Source of the DNA: VYFG01 sp965213885
Lineage (GTDB): Bacteria; Pseudomonadota; Gammaproteobacteria; Arenicellales; Poriferihabitantaceae
Direction: 5' to 3'
DNA length: 64,000 nucleotides
NCBI GenBank assembly: GCA_965213885.1
Contig: OZ243919.1
Span: 3,038,001-3,102,000 of the forward strand
In this document: positions 1-6,453 of the stretch, piece by piece
How positions within the stretch are numbered: the first letter of the stretch is position 1
Layout: each line of letters opens with the position of its first letter
Notes under the pieces: model-generated
The model's input: the letters and a program-made list of their open reading frames with translations, nothing else
Databases searched by the model: none
Told to the model about the DNA's origin: nothing
Program-made: the position numbers and the translations under genes

Positions 1-128
1 TTCACGGCCGGGACCTCCACCAGTTTCAGTGCCATCCGACCTCGTATGCGCTGCCGGTACTCAGTGCACCCCTCCGTCACCCAGTGCGGCATGCGCCCGC
101 CGACAGCCACCAGGTGCAGGTTCAGCAT
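1..128 (-). CDS. rlmH: 23S rRNA pseudouridine(1915) N3-methyltransferase RlmH, 5' part only
   Basis: The 42 visible N-terminal residues (MLNLHLVAVGGRMPHWVTEG, then a TEYRQR-type helix and KLVEVPA) match the start of the SPOUT methyltransferase RlmH, which methylates pseudouridine 1915 in helix 69 of 23S rRNA on the assembled ribosome. The rest of the roughly 155-residue protein lies beyond the left edge. The ATG reads from 128. It lies 24 bases downstream of the rsfS stop, the usual rsfS-rlmH order of gammaproteobacteria. The SPOUT knot itself is not visible, so the call rests on the N-terminus plus synteny. Confidence 0.85.
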   Translation of the reverse strand, partial: MLNLHLVAVGGRMPHWVTEGCTEYRQRIRGRMALKLVEVPAV

Positions 129-152
129 GGCTTCGCCCGGGGACGCCCCGGG

Positions 153-665
153 TCAGCCGGAGCGGACTTCGGGTGACGGTGCTGCGGTGTTCCCCGCATC
201 CGTGAGCGATCCGTCATCGCGCGCTCCGTCCCCGGTGGCGTCCTCTTCTTGGCGTAGTTCGCCGAACGTCTTGTCCCACAGGCCTTCGAGATCATATCGC
301 TTGCGGGTTTCACGCCGCATGATATGCACCACCACGTCGACGAAATCCACCAGCACCCAGTCCCTCGCATCCTCGCCCTCCATGCCGATCTGGCGCCAGC
401 CGGCCCCGTGCATCTTCTCCAGCACCCGTTCCGCGAGCGTCTTGATATGGCGGTCCGAGGCGCCGGAGACCACGATCATGTAGTCGCAGATGTCGGTCAG
501 GGTGGTCACGTCGAGAACGGCGATGTCCCGGCCCTTGGCCTCCTCGAGGGCATCGAGGATCAGATCCTGCATGTGCTCGGCCTCGGACCGGCCGCCTTCA
601 CCGGCGGAGGTGGTGTGGCCGGGGGAGCGGACGGCGGACTTCGGCCGGGTGTTTATTTCCGTCAT
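153..665 (-). CDS. rsfS: Ribosomal silencing factor RsfS (Iojap family)
   Basis: A 170-residue protein whose Iojap core starts near residue 32 (MQDLILDALEEAKGRDI) and contains the conserved CDYMIVVSGASDRHI segment, GxWRQIGMEGEDARDWVLVD and the VVHIM strand. RsfS binds ribosomal protein L14 and blocks joining of the 30S and 50S subunits in starvation. The core ends near residue 135; both the 31-residue N-terminal extension and the acidic C-terminal tail (from about residue 140) exceed the usual length of about 105-130. The ATG at 665 overlaps the nadD stop by 4 bases, which favours this start, although an internal ATG at 572 would give the standard form. Confidence 0.93.
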   Translation of the reverse strand: MTEINTRPKSAVRSPGHTTSAGEGGRSEAEHMQDLILDALEEAKGRDIAVLDVTTLTDICDYMIVVSGASDRHIKTLAERVLEKMHGAGWRQIGMEGEDARDWVLVDFVDVVVHIMRRETRKRYDLEGLWDKTFGELRQEEDATGDGARDDGSLTDAGNTAAPSPEVRSG

Positions 666-1315
666 ATGGTTCGTGCGGGATCGGGTAGGCGGGAATAGAG
701 TCCGTGACGTCGTATGTATTCGTGCACACCGGCATGCAGCAGGTGTTGTACGTCCCTGCCCGCGCGCAGGTCGTCGCGGATTCGGGTGGCGGAGACATCC
801 ATCGGTGAGATCGCCATCAGGTGGATTCTACCAGTGGAGTCCGGTCCCGGGACACCCTCCCCGGTGCGCCACCAGGAAGGAGGCGGTACCGGGGGCGTCC
901 AGCCGGGCCGCACCATGGCGATCACCGCCACCGACGAGAGCAGGTCTTCCCACCGATGCCATCGGTCCAGTCCGAGAACCGCATCCAGCCCGAGAACCAG
1001 GCTGAACCGGGTGCCGGGAAATTCCGCCTTCAGCTCCATCAACGTGTCTATTGTGTAACTGTGTCCTCCACGTTCGATTTCCCGGTCATCCTCGACCAGG
1101 CCGGGCTCGTCCGCCAGGGCGATGCGGACCATGTCGAGCCGCGCCGCCGCATGGGCGCGGGGCTCATGGCGGTGGGGCGGGACGGCGGCGGGAATCACCC
1201 TGACCGCGTCCAGGCGGGCGGGCGCCACGATCTGCCGGACCGCACCGGTATGGCCGAGGTGGATGGGGTCGAAGGTGCCGCCGAAGATGCCGCAGTGGAC
1301 TGGCCGGGAGGTCAA
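662..1315 (-). CDS. nadD: Nicotinate-nucleotide adenylyltransferase NadD
   Basis: Transfers AMP from ATP to nicotinate mononucleotide in NAD synthesis. The 217-residue protein has the nucleotidyltransferase signature GIFGGTFDPIHLGH near the N-terminus and the closing SATRIRDDLRAGR motif near residue 185. Length fits the family. The only start before the catalytic motif is TTG at 1315, preceded by AGGAA about 6 bases upstream, so a TTG start is likely. It is followed by rsfS and rlmH with a 4-base overlap, the conserved operon order. It begins 17 bases after the stop of the TlpA-like gene, so it may be cotranscribed with it. Confidence 0.94.
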   Translation of the reverse strand: MTSRPVHCGIFGGTFDPIHLGHTGAVRQIVAPARLDAVRVIPAAVPPHRHEPRAHAAARLDMVRIALADEPGLVEDDREIERGGHSYTIDTLMELKAEFPGTRFSLVLGLDAVLGLDRWHRWEDLLSSVAVIAMVRPGWTPPVPPPSWWRTGEGVPGPDSTGRIHLMAISPMDVSATRIRDDLRAGRDVQHLLHAGVHEYIRRHGLYSRLPDPARTI

Positions 1316-1332
1316 CGATGTTTCCTGCCTTC

Positions 1333-1854
1333 CTATTCTTCCAGCAGAATCCGCACCAGGCGCAGGCTGTCGTTGCTGTTCCAGTCCCGGGGACCCACCA
1401 TGGTGGCGGCAAGCCGTCCTCGTTTGTCGATCAGGGCCGAGGTGGGCATGGCTCTCACGTTCCAGTCCCGGGCCACGCCACGCTCGGCACGAAGCAGGAT
1501 GGGGAATTCGAGATCCGTCCTGAAATGCCTGAGGAATTCGCGCACCTGCCGCGGCTCCTCGCCCACGTTGAGCGCCAGGATCTCAAAGGGCTCCCCGGCA
1601 AGCGTGTCCCTGAGCGCCTGCATCGTGGACAGCTCCGCCACACAAGGCGGACACCAGGTCGCCCAGAAATTCACCAGCAGCACATGGTCGCCATAGTCCG
1701 CCAGGGAAACACGGCTGCCGGTCAGGGCCTCCAGGGTGAACGGCTCCGCCGCGCGCCGGAGTTCCGCGGCGGAGCCCGGCGCGGCGAACAGCACGGCGAG
1801 CAGCAGGCCGGCCGCGGAAGCCATGGCGCGTCTGACCAGGGGCCGGGACCGCAT
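1333..1854 (-). CDS. TlpA/ResA-like periplasmic thiol-disulfide oxidoreductase
   Basis: A 173-residue thioredoxin-fold protein with an N-terminal signal peptide (arginine-rich start, hydrophobic stretch at about residues 10-28, then PGSAAE) and the active site WATWCPPCVAE near residue 65. The CPPC pair and the preceding VNFWATW are typical of TlpA/ResA proteins that reduce periplasmic disulfides, for example in cytochrome maturation. No cytochrome c genes are nearby, so the partner is unknown. The ATG at 1854 begins 2 bases after the stop of the upstream CopD-like gene, indicating one transcript. Confidence 0.85.
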   Translation of the reverse strand: MRSRPLVRRAMASAAGLLLAVLFAAPGSAAELRRAAEPFTLEALTGSRVSLADYGDHVLLVNFWATWCPPCVAELSTMQALRDTLAGEPFEILALNVGEEPRQVREFLRHFRTDLEFPILLRAERGVARDWNVRAMPTSALIDKRGRLAATMVGPRDWNSNDSLRLVRILLEE

Positions 1855-1856
1855 GC

Positions 1857-2312
1857 CTACCAGGCCCGGAAGGCCGTGGCGAGAAAGATCACGACAACGC
1901 CGAGAACCAGGTTGGTTCCCACGAGCCTGCGAATGGTCCCGAGTGCGAAGGCCGCAACCTTGTGGTTTTCCTCCTCCACACCCCGGCAGAGATGGCGGAA
2001 CGGCGCCAGGAGCAGGAACTTGTAGATCCCGGTCATGATCACGGCAATACCCAGCATACCCCAGACATGATAACCGATCTGGCCGAACCCGCCCCTGACA
2101 TGGATCAGGTAAAAGCCGGACAGGAACAGCAGGCCAATGGCAACGGTTACCCAGGGGAAAAACTTTCTGAACACGCCCACCCAGATCTGCAGGCGCTCGG
2201 CCGGCTCACGGCCGCCAAGGACCGGCCTGAGGCACATGTATGCGAAAAACATTCCGCCGACCCACACCACTGCGGAAAGGACGTGCAGAGCCAGTGCAAC
2301 GGGATACAGCAT
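1857..2312 (-). CDS. CopD-like integral membrane protein
   Basis: A 151-residue protein with four predicted membrane segments: residues about 3-25 (LALHVLSAVVWVGGMFFAYM), 50-72, 80-102 and 125-148. The first helix, with a His followed by VVWVGG, is characteristic of the CopD/DUF2269-like family, whose members can bind haem or copper. No periplasmic CopC partner is adjacent, so a copper-uptake role is not supported. It lies directly before the TlpA-like gene, and a membrane redox pair is a reasonable but unproven idea. Confidence 0.7.
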   Translation of the reverse strand: MLYPVALALHVLSAVVWVGGMFFAYMCLRPVLGGREPAERLQIWVGVFRKFFPWVTVAIGLLFLSGFYLIHVRGGFGQIGYHVWGMLGIAVIMTGIYKFLLLAPFRHLCRGVEEENHKVAAFALGTIRRLVGTNLVLGVVVIFLATAFRAW

Positions 2313-2357
2313 GAATCTACTCCCTCGAGATCAAGGCATCATGGACCTTGAGCCGGG

Positions 2358-2846
2358 TCAGCTCCGGGTTTCCGTGACGGTGAAATCCCAGCCAATGGTA
2401 CCCGAGATCGCGGGCTCCCCCAAGTAGACCGTGACGCTGAAGTCACGGGCCTGGCCCGCCGGAATCCGCAGGTTGACCTGCTCGTCGGTCTGGCCCACGG
2501 ACTGGCAGCCCGTGTCATCGCAGTCCTGCATCACGATGCTGAGGACCACCTCCTTGAGTTCCACGCTGTCGTGGTGGTTCTGGATCCGCCCGGTGAGACG
2601 GTAGGCGCCGCCGTAGGCGGGCATGCCCGTGGTGTTTTCCACCGTGACGTCCTGCGGGCTTATTTGCCGTTTCCGGATAGTGGCGTCATCCTGTCCCAGG
2701 AAAACAACCCCTGCGACAACCACCACCATCGCAGCGAAGAGGCCGAAGGCGAGCTTCGGGTAGCGGCCCGACAGGAGAAAAAGCGCGACCACGATGACGG
2801 CGAGCAGGGCCCACTGCATGGCATGTGTTCCGGTGGATGTATGCAT
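2358..2846 (-). CDS. Small membrane-anchored protein with a C-terminal beta domain, function unknown
   Basis: A 162-residue protein with two hydrophobic helices near the N-terminus (about 10-26 and 32-50), then a soluble region with RISPQDVTVENTTGM, YRLTGRIQNHHDS and a pair of cysteines (QDCDDTGCQ). The soluble part resembles the FxLYD/DUF2393-type immunoglobulin-like domain, in which a strand pattern of the type L-x-G-x-I/V-x-N recurs. An internal ATG 8 codons in, just before the first helix, is an equally plausible start. The gene is 45 bases upstream of the CopD-like gene on the same strand. I do not recognise a specific function. Confidence 0.6.
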   Translation of the reverse strand: MHTSTGTHAMQWALLAVIVVALFLLSGRYPKLAFGLFAAMVVVVAGVVFLGQDDATIRKRQISPQDVTVENTTGMPAYGGAYRLTGRIQNHHDSVELKEVVLSIVMQDCDDTGCQSVGQTDEQVNLRIPAGQARDFSVTVYLGEPAISGTIGWDFTVTETRS

Positions 2847-3020
2847 GGGAACATAATGGCTGCGGGCCGTGGAATCAATATTCCCTGCACCGACCCGGAC
2901 GGAACGCTACGGGTGCATGGGGCAGCGTCCGGCTGCCAGCGACCGAAATCTGGTGCCGCAGTCCACGGTATCGCGGATGCTGCAACTCCTGTAACGGATG
3001 GAGCCGCTCCCCGGTAACGA

Positions 3021-3200
3021 TATCCGGGCTGTGGGCCGGGGCGCTTCGCCGACGAACGGGTGGGGGAGATGTGGCAGTCGGACGTGCTGCATGGCTCCCG
3101 GGTCCGCGACCACCGGGGCCATGCCCACAAGGTCTTCCTGCCGGTGTTCCGCCTGGCTCTGGAGAGGTGGGGAATCCCGAAGAGGCTCTACGTCGAAAAT
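3021..3200 (+). pseudogene. Remnant of an rve-type (Mu/IS481-like) transposase
   Basis: One open frame reads a run ending RFADERVGEMWQSDVLHG and then FLPVFRLALERWGIPKRLYV. These are two blocks of the DDE integrase core: the first catalytic Asp in the WQSD block, and the segment leading to the second catalytic Asp. In intact relatives about 30 residues lie between them; here they are nearly fused, so the middle is deleted. The second catalytic residue, normally Asp-Asn-Gly after YV, is changed to EN, and the frame runs straight into an 18-base palindrome. No start, no N-terminal HTH and no ends of an element were seen. Confidence 0.6.
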
Positions 3201-3215
3201 GTAGCGCGCTACATT
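3198..3215. promoter_or_regulatory. Perfect 18-base palindrome (AATGTAGCG/CGCTACATT)
   Basis: AATGTAGCGCGCTACATT reads the same on both strands, and outer arms CGTCG/CGACG extend the symmetry with a two-base bulge on the left. It lies at the end of the transposase remnant and 129 bases before the nitroreductase start. Operators of this kind occur in front of autoregulated regulator or antitoxin genes, but no such gene remains here. A transcription-factor site or the relic of a lost locus are both possible. Confidence 0.45.
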
Positions 3216-3242
3216 CGACGACAGCGCATGTGTGTCATAGTA

Positions 3243-3260
3243 TTCATATCAAAATATGAA
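3243..3260. promoter_or_regulatory. Inverted repeat TTCATAT-N4-ATATGAA upstream of the nitroreductase
   Basis: Two perfect 7-base arms are separated by CAAA in a locally AT-rich stretch, 83 bases before the nitroreductase ATG. Spacing and composition fit a dimeric repressor site, for example of the MarR or TetR type, controlling the downstream gene. A TTGTCA hexamer at 3281-3286 might be its -35, but I see no well-spaced -10. No regulator gene is adjacent. Confidence 0.4.
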
Positions 3261-3343
3261 CCTGAAGTTGGTGGCTTAGGTTGTCAACGCTGCTTTATAA
3301 GTCCCTGTAATGGCCCTGTCCACCACCGGTTGAGGAGAGCGAG

Positions 3344-4174
3344 ATGACCATTCAACAATGCCATCGGGCGCGGTTTGGCGTCGGCCTTGATGATGAATAT
3401 GCGGCCGCATACAACCCGGCCATCGAACGCATGCTGGACCATCGCAGCTGCAGGCTTTTCGAGGCGGAACCGGTGCCGGAGAATCTGCTGAACGCCGTCC
3501 TGTCCGCGGCCTTTTCCGCGCCGTCCAAGTCCGACCTGCAGCAACGCAGCGTGATCCGTGTCCGCGACCGGGAAAAGCTCCGGCGCATTTCCCGGTATTC
3601 GCCGGGCATCGGGTGGATCACGCAGGCCCCGGTCTTCCTGGTATGGTGCGGGGACGGCCGGCGCATCCGGAGGCTGTCGGAACACCGCGGCCATCCATTC
3701 GCCAACGACCATCTCGATGCCTTCATGAATGCGGCGGTGGATGTCGGTCTCTCCATGCAGGCGTTCATCACCGCGGCGCAGGCGGCCGGGCTCGGCTGCT
3801 GCCCGGTGAGCGAGGTGCGCAACCGGGTCTTCGACCTTTCCCGGGAACTGAAGCTGCCGGCGCACGTATTCCCGGTTGCGGGGATGGCGGCGGGATGGCC
3901 CGCCGAGAAGCCGTCCATCAGCATGCGCCTGCCGCTGGCCGTGACCGTGCATGAGGAAATCTACGATGATGCAGGCCTGGCGGTCCAGGTGGCGGAATAT
4001 GACCGACGGCGGGAGTCGGTGGACCGGACACCCGACCACGAGCAGTTCATGGCGGACCGCTACGGCGTATCGGAAGATTACGGCTGGTCGGAAAGAAGAA
4101 CCCGGCAGTACGCGGTGCCCGCGCGAGCCGATTTCGGCAGGTATGTCAGGGAGCAGGGATTTTGCCTGGACTGA
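3344..4174 (+). CDS. Nitroreductase-family FMN oxidoreductase (NfsA/FRP-like)
   Basis: A 276-residue protein with the family N-terminal block HRSCRLFEAEPVPENLLNAVL, the FMN-contacting AFSAPSKSDLQQRSVI segment and the C-terminal half GxGCCPVSEVRNRVFDL...FPVAGMAAGWPAE. Members use NAD(P)H and FMN to reduce nitro compounds, flavins or quinones. Length and the long C-terminal extension (DYGWSERRTRQYAVPARADFG) match the NfsA-type subgroup. The ATG is preceded by GAGGAGAG at ideal spacing. It stands alone on the plus strand behind two palindromic sites, so it may be individually regulated. Confidence 0.85.
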   Translation: MTIQQCHRARFGVGLDDEYAAAYNPAIERMLDHRSCRLFEAEPVPENLLNAVLSAAFSAPSKSDLQQRSVIRVRDREKLRRISRYSPGIGWITQAPVFLVWCGDGRRIRRLSEHRGHPFANDHLDAFMNAAVDVGLSMQAFITAAQAAGLGCCPVSEVRNRVFDLSRELKLPAHVFPVAGMAAGWPAEKPSISMRLPLAVTVHEEIYDDAGLAVQVAEYDRRRESVDRTPDHEQFMADRYGVSEDYGWSERRTRQYAVPARADFGRYVREQGFCLD

Positions 4175-4216
4175 CGGACCGGCTCCCCGGCTCCCCGGCC
4201 GGTATCCCGCAGGCGC

Positions 4217-4222
4217 TATAAT
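4217..4222 (+). promoter_or_regulatory. Consensus -10 hexamer before the carbonic anhydrase gene
   Basis: A perfect TATAAT lies 30 bases upstream of the carbonic anhydrase ATG in GC-rich surroundings. No good -35 hexamer is found 16-18 bases upstream, so activation by a regulator or chance occurrence cannot be excluded. Transcription from here would give a leader of about 23 bases. Confidence 0.4.
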
Positions 4223-4251
4223 AGTCCGACGCGGCCACCGGCTGACCCTGG

Positions 4252-4872
4252 ATGACCACTCCCCTGGAAGCAATCGAACGACTGAAGGAAGGCAACCGGC
4301 GTTTCGTGGCCGGCCGCCGGCGGGGCGGCGCCGTCAGCCCGCACCGGCGCGCACGGCTCGCCGACGGCCAGGCTCCGTTCGCCGCCATCCTCGGCTGTTC
4401 CGATTCACGGGTGCCGGCGGAGCTGGTGTTCGACCAGGGGCTTGGCGATCTCTTCGTCGTTCGCGTGGCGGGCAACGTGGCGGCGCCCTCCCAGGTGGGC
4501 AGCGTCGAATTCGCCGCCGGCATGTTCGGCATCCAGCTGGTGGTGGTGCTGGGACACTCCCGATGCGGCGCCATCGAGGCCGTGCTGCAGGATATCGACC
4601 AGCCATCCGGCAGTCCCTCGGCAAACCTGCGGGCCATACTGGACCGCATTCGCCCGGCGGTGCGGCTGCTGCCGGAAACGACCCCGGACACCGATCACGA
4701 AACGCTCGTTCGGCACGCGGTGAGGGCCAATGTCAGGGCCCAGGTGGACGCTCTCGCCCGGGGCTCGGAAATGCTCGGCCGGCTCGTCGGTTCGGGCCGG
4801 CTCATGGTGGTGGGCGCCGAGTACGATCTCGTCACCGGCGAGGTGGATTTCCTTGAGGAGTTCGCGTCATGA
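4252..4872 (+). CDS. Beta-class carbonic anhydrase
   Basis: Hydrates CO2 to bicarbonate at a zinc site. The 206-residue protein has the metal and catalytic motif CSDSRVPAELVFDQGLGDLF (Cys and Asp-Arg pair near residue 47) and the second motif GHSRCGA (His and Cys ligands near residues 103-106), so all three protein zinc ligands are present. VRVAGN between them is also conserved. No signal peptide is seen, so it should be cytoplasmic. It follows the nitroreductase by 77 bases and has its own -10-like box. It is convergent with the DmdA-like gene. Confidence 0.92.
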   Translation: MTTPLEAIERLKEGNRRFVAGRRRGGAVSPHRRARLADGQAPFAAILGCSDSRVPAELVFDQGLGDLFVVRVAGNVAAPSQVGSVEFAAGMFGIQLVVVLGHSRCGAIEAVLQDIDQPSGSPSANLRAILDRIRPAVRLLPETTPDTDHETLVRHAVRANVRAQVDALARGSEMLGRLVGSGRLMVVGAEYDLVTGEVDFLEEFAS

Positions 4873-4994
4873 CGACGGAAGCCCGCTGGCGCGTCCCGGC
4901 TGGCGCGGGACCATGAATGGGCGGAAGCCGCCCTGGCCGGGCTTTCGCATCCGGAACACCGCGGCGGCCATTGCCGATCCGGGAGCCGGGTCCG

Positions 4995-6107
4995 TCAGGC
5001 GAAGGGCAGGGCTGAAACCTCGCCAGTACGAGCAGCGCCGTCCCTGCTGTGCACGATCACCGGTTGTCCCGCATCCCAGTATTCCCGGTCGATCAGCGAC
5101 AGGCCGACATTTCGTTTCAGACGCGGCGACCAGATGGCGCTCGTGATCTGGCCGACCTGCCGGTCGCCTGCATTGACCGGCCAGGGTTCGGCGCAGGTGG
5201 GGCAGGGGCCGCCATCGAACAGGACGCCGCGGATCTGGTGCTCCGCACCCCTGTCCGACCGCTTCAGCAGGGCATCGCGGCCGAGACAGTCGACCGCTCT
5301 GTCCAGGTTGCAGAACTTCCCCAATCCGACTTCGAAAGGGGTCTGTTCTCGGGTCATTTCGTTTCCGTATGACAGGAGCCCACCCTCGATGCGATCGATC
5401 AGATTGGGGTAGCCGGGGGCAATGTCGTAGGGCTGCCCGGCCTGCCAGACGGCGTCCCAGAGGGTGGCGCCCAGGTGCTCGCCATTCAGGTAGATTTCGA
5501 ACCCGCCCTGCCGGGAGAATCCGGACCGTGCGATCAGTTGCCGCGTGCCGGCAAGGTCGATCCAGCCGAACTTGAAGAATCCGATCTCGCGGACATGGCC
5601 GCCGAACAGGTTGCAGAGCAGCGCCTCGGCTTTCGGCCCCTGCACCGCCAGGGGCGACACGTCCGGTTCGTCGACTGCCACGTCAAGCCCGCGCCCAAGT
5701 GCAAGCCCCTTGGCAAAAAGAAGCAGATCGGAGTCCGCGGCCGACAGCCAGAAGAGGTCGTCCGCCAGTTTCAGCAGAATCGGGTCATTGATCATGCCGC
5801 CCGTTTCATCCGTGATCGGGACATAAAGGCAATCGCCGGTCCTGGCGCGCGAGATATCGCGCGGGGTCATCCACTGGACCAGCCTCGCGGCATCGCGACC
5901 CGCGACCCGCACCTGGCGCTGGCAGGCGACATCCCAGACCTGCACATGCTCGCGAAGGTGCCAGTAATCCTCATCGACCGGGCGGCCGTACGCCTTGGGC
6001 AAAAGCGTATGGTTGACCACGGAAAAGCCGGTGACGCCGGCGGCCTCGGCAGAGGCCGTGTACGGGGTGCGGCGCAGTCGGCGGGAAAAGTTCAGCCCAT
6101 CAGCCAT
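4995..6107 (-). CDS. DmdA-like tetrahydrofolate-dependent methyltransferase (GcvT superfamily)
   Basis: A 370-residue GcvT-fold protein. Its N-terminus (SRRLRRTPYTASAEAAGV, then VVNHTLLP), the YWHLREHVQVWDVACQRQV block, EPDVSPLAVQGPKAEALL and RSGFSRQGGFEIYL resemble the dimethylsulfoniopropionate demethylase DmdA more closely than the glycine-cleavage T protein, as far as I can judge from memory. DmdA moves a methyl group from DMSP to tetrahydrofolate. No gcvH or gcvP, and no dmdB, dmdC or dmdD, lies beside it. It is the last gene of a minus-strand operon (8 bases overlap with the transthyretin-like gene), so the substrate may be another methylated compound handled by those enzymes. The family call is firm; the substrate is open. 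Confidence 0.78.
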   Translation of the reverse strand: MADGLNFSRRLRRTPYTASAEAAGVTGFSVVNHTLLPKAYGRPVDEDYWHLREHVQVWDVACQRQVRVAGRDAARLVQWMTPRDISRARTGDCLYVPITDETGGMINDPILLKLADDLFWLSAADSDLLLFAKGLALGRGLDVAVDEPDVSPLAVQGPKAEALLCNLFGGHVREIGFFKFGWIDLAGTRQLIARSGFSRQGGFEIYLNGEHLGATLWDAVWQAGQPYDIAPGYPNLIDRIEGGLLSYGNEMTREQTPFEVGLGKFCNLDRAVDCLGRDALLKRSDRGAEHQIRGVLFDGGPCPTCAEPWPVNAGDRQVGQITSAIWSPRLKRNVGLSLIDREYWDAGQPVIVHSRDGAARTGEVSALPFA

Positions 6108-6453
6108 GCTCGGTGGAACTCCACAGGGAGTAGCCGTGCGGTGACAGGATCAGGGGAATGTGATAGCGCCCGTCCGGGTCGGGCATGGTGAAACGGATGA
6201 CAATCTCATCCATGATGCGCGCGCCGTGGGTGCCCGGGGCCCGGCCCTGCCAATAGGCACCGGTCTGAAAGACCAGTTCGTGGCGAGCCGCCGGGTCGGG
6301 CGCGTACACCTCCTGCGTCAGGCGTCCGCCGTCGTCCATCCTCGTGTCGAAAACGGTCCGTCCAGTGGTCAGATCGACCAGACGAACCGCGATGCCGCCC
6401 GCGTGGCTGCCATCGACGCCGTTGAGTGCATGGGAAGATACCGTCGCCATCAT
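6100..6453 (-). CDS. Transthyretin-like / 5-hydroxyisourate hydrolase-family protein
   Basis: A 117-residue protein with the family pattern: an early His (VSSHALNG), GGIAVRLVDLTTG, a DxGGRLTQ loop and the C-terminal block GRYHIPLILSPHGYSLWSS. True 5-hydroxyisourate hydrolases end in the tetrapeptide YRGS; here that position reads LWSS followed by TEHG, so the signature is lost. The His, loop Arg and YH residues that line the active site remain. No uricase, allantoinase or other purine gene is nearby. It overlaps the ThDP-enzyme gene by 4 bases and the DmdA-like gene by 8, so it belongs to the same transcript and probably acts on that pathway's intermediate. Confidence 0.72.
   Translation of the reverse strand: MMATVSSHALNGVDGSHAGGIAVRLVDLTTGRTVFDTRMDDGGRLTQEVYAPDPAARHELVFQTGAYWQGRAPGTHGARIMDEIVIRFTMPDPDGRYHIPLILSPHGYSLWSSTEHG

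Noticed and set aside
4873..4994. Terminator between carbonic anhydrase and the DmdA-like gene
   Set aside because: Only a 6-base GTCCCG/CGGGAC stem with a 7-base loop and no T-run; too weak to list.
4995..6107. Annotation as glycine-cleavage T protein
   Set aside because: No gcvH or gcvP nearby, and the N-terminal blocks follow DmdA more closely; kept as DmdA-like without a fixed substrate.
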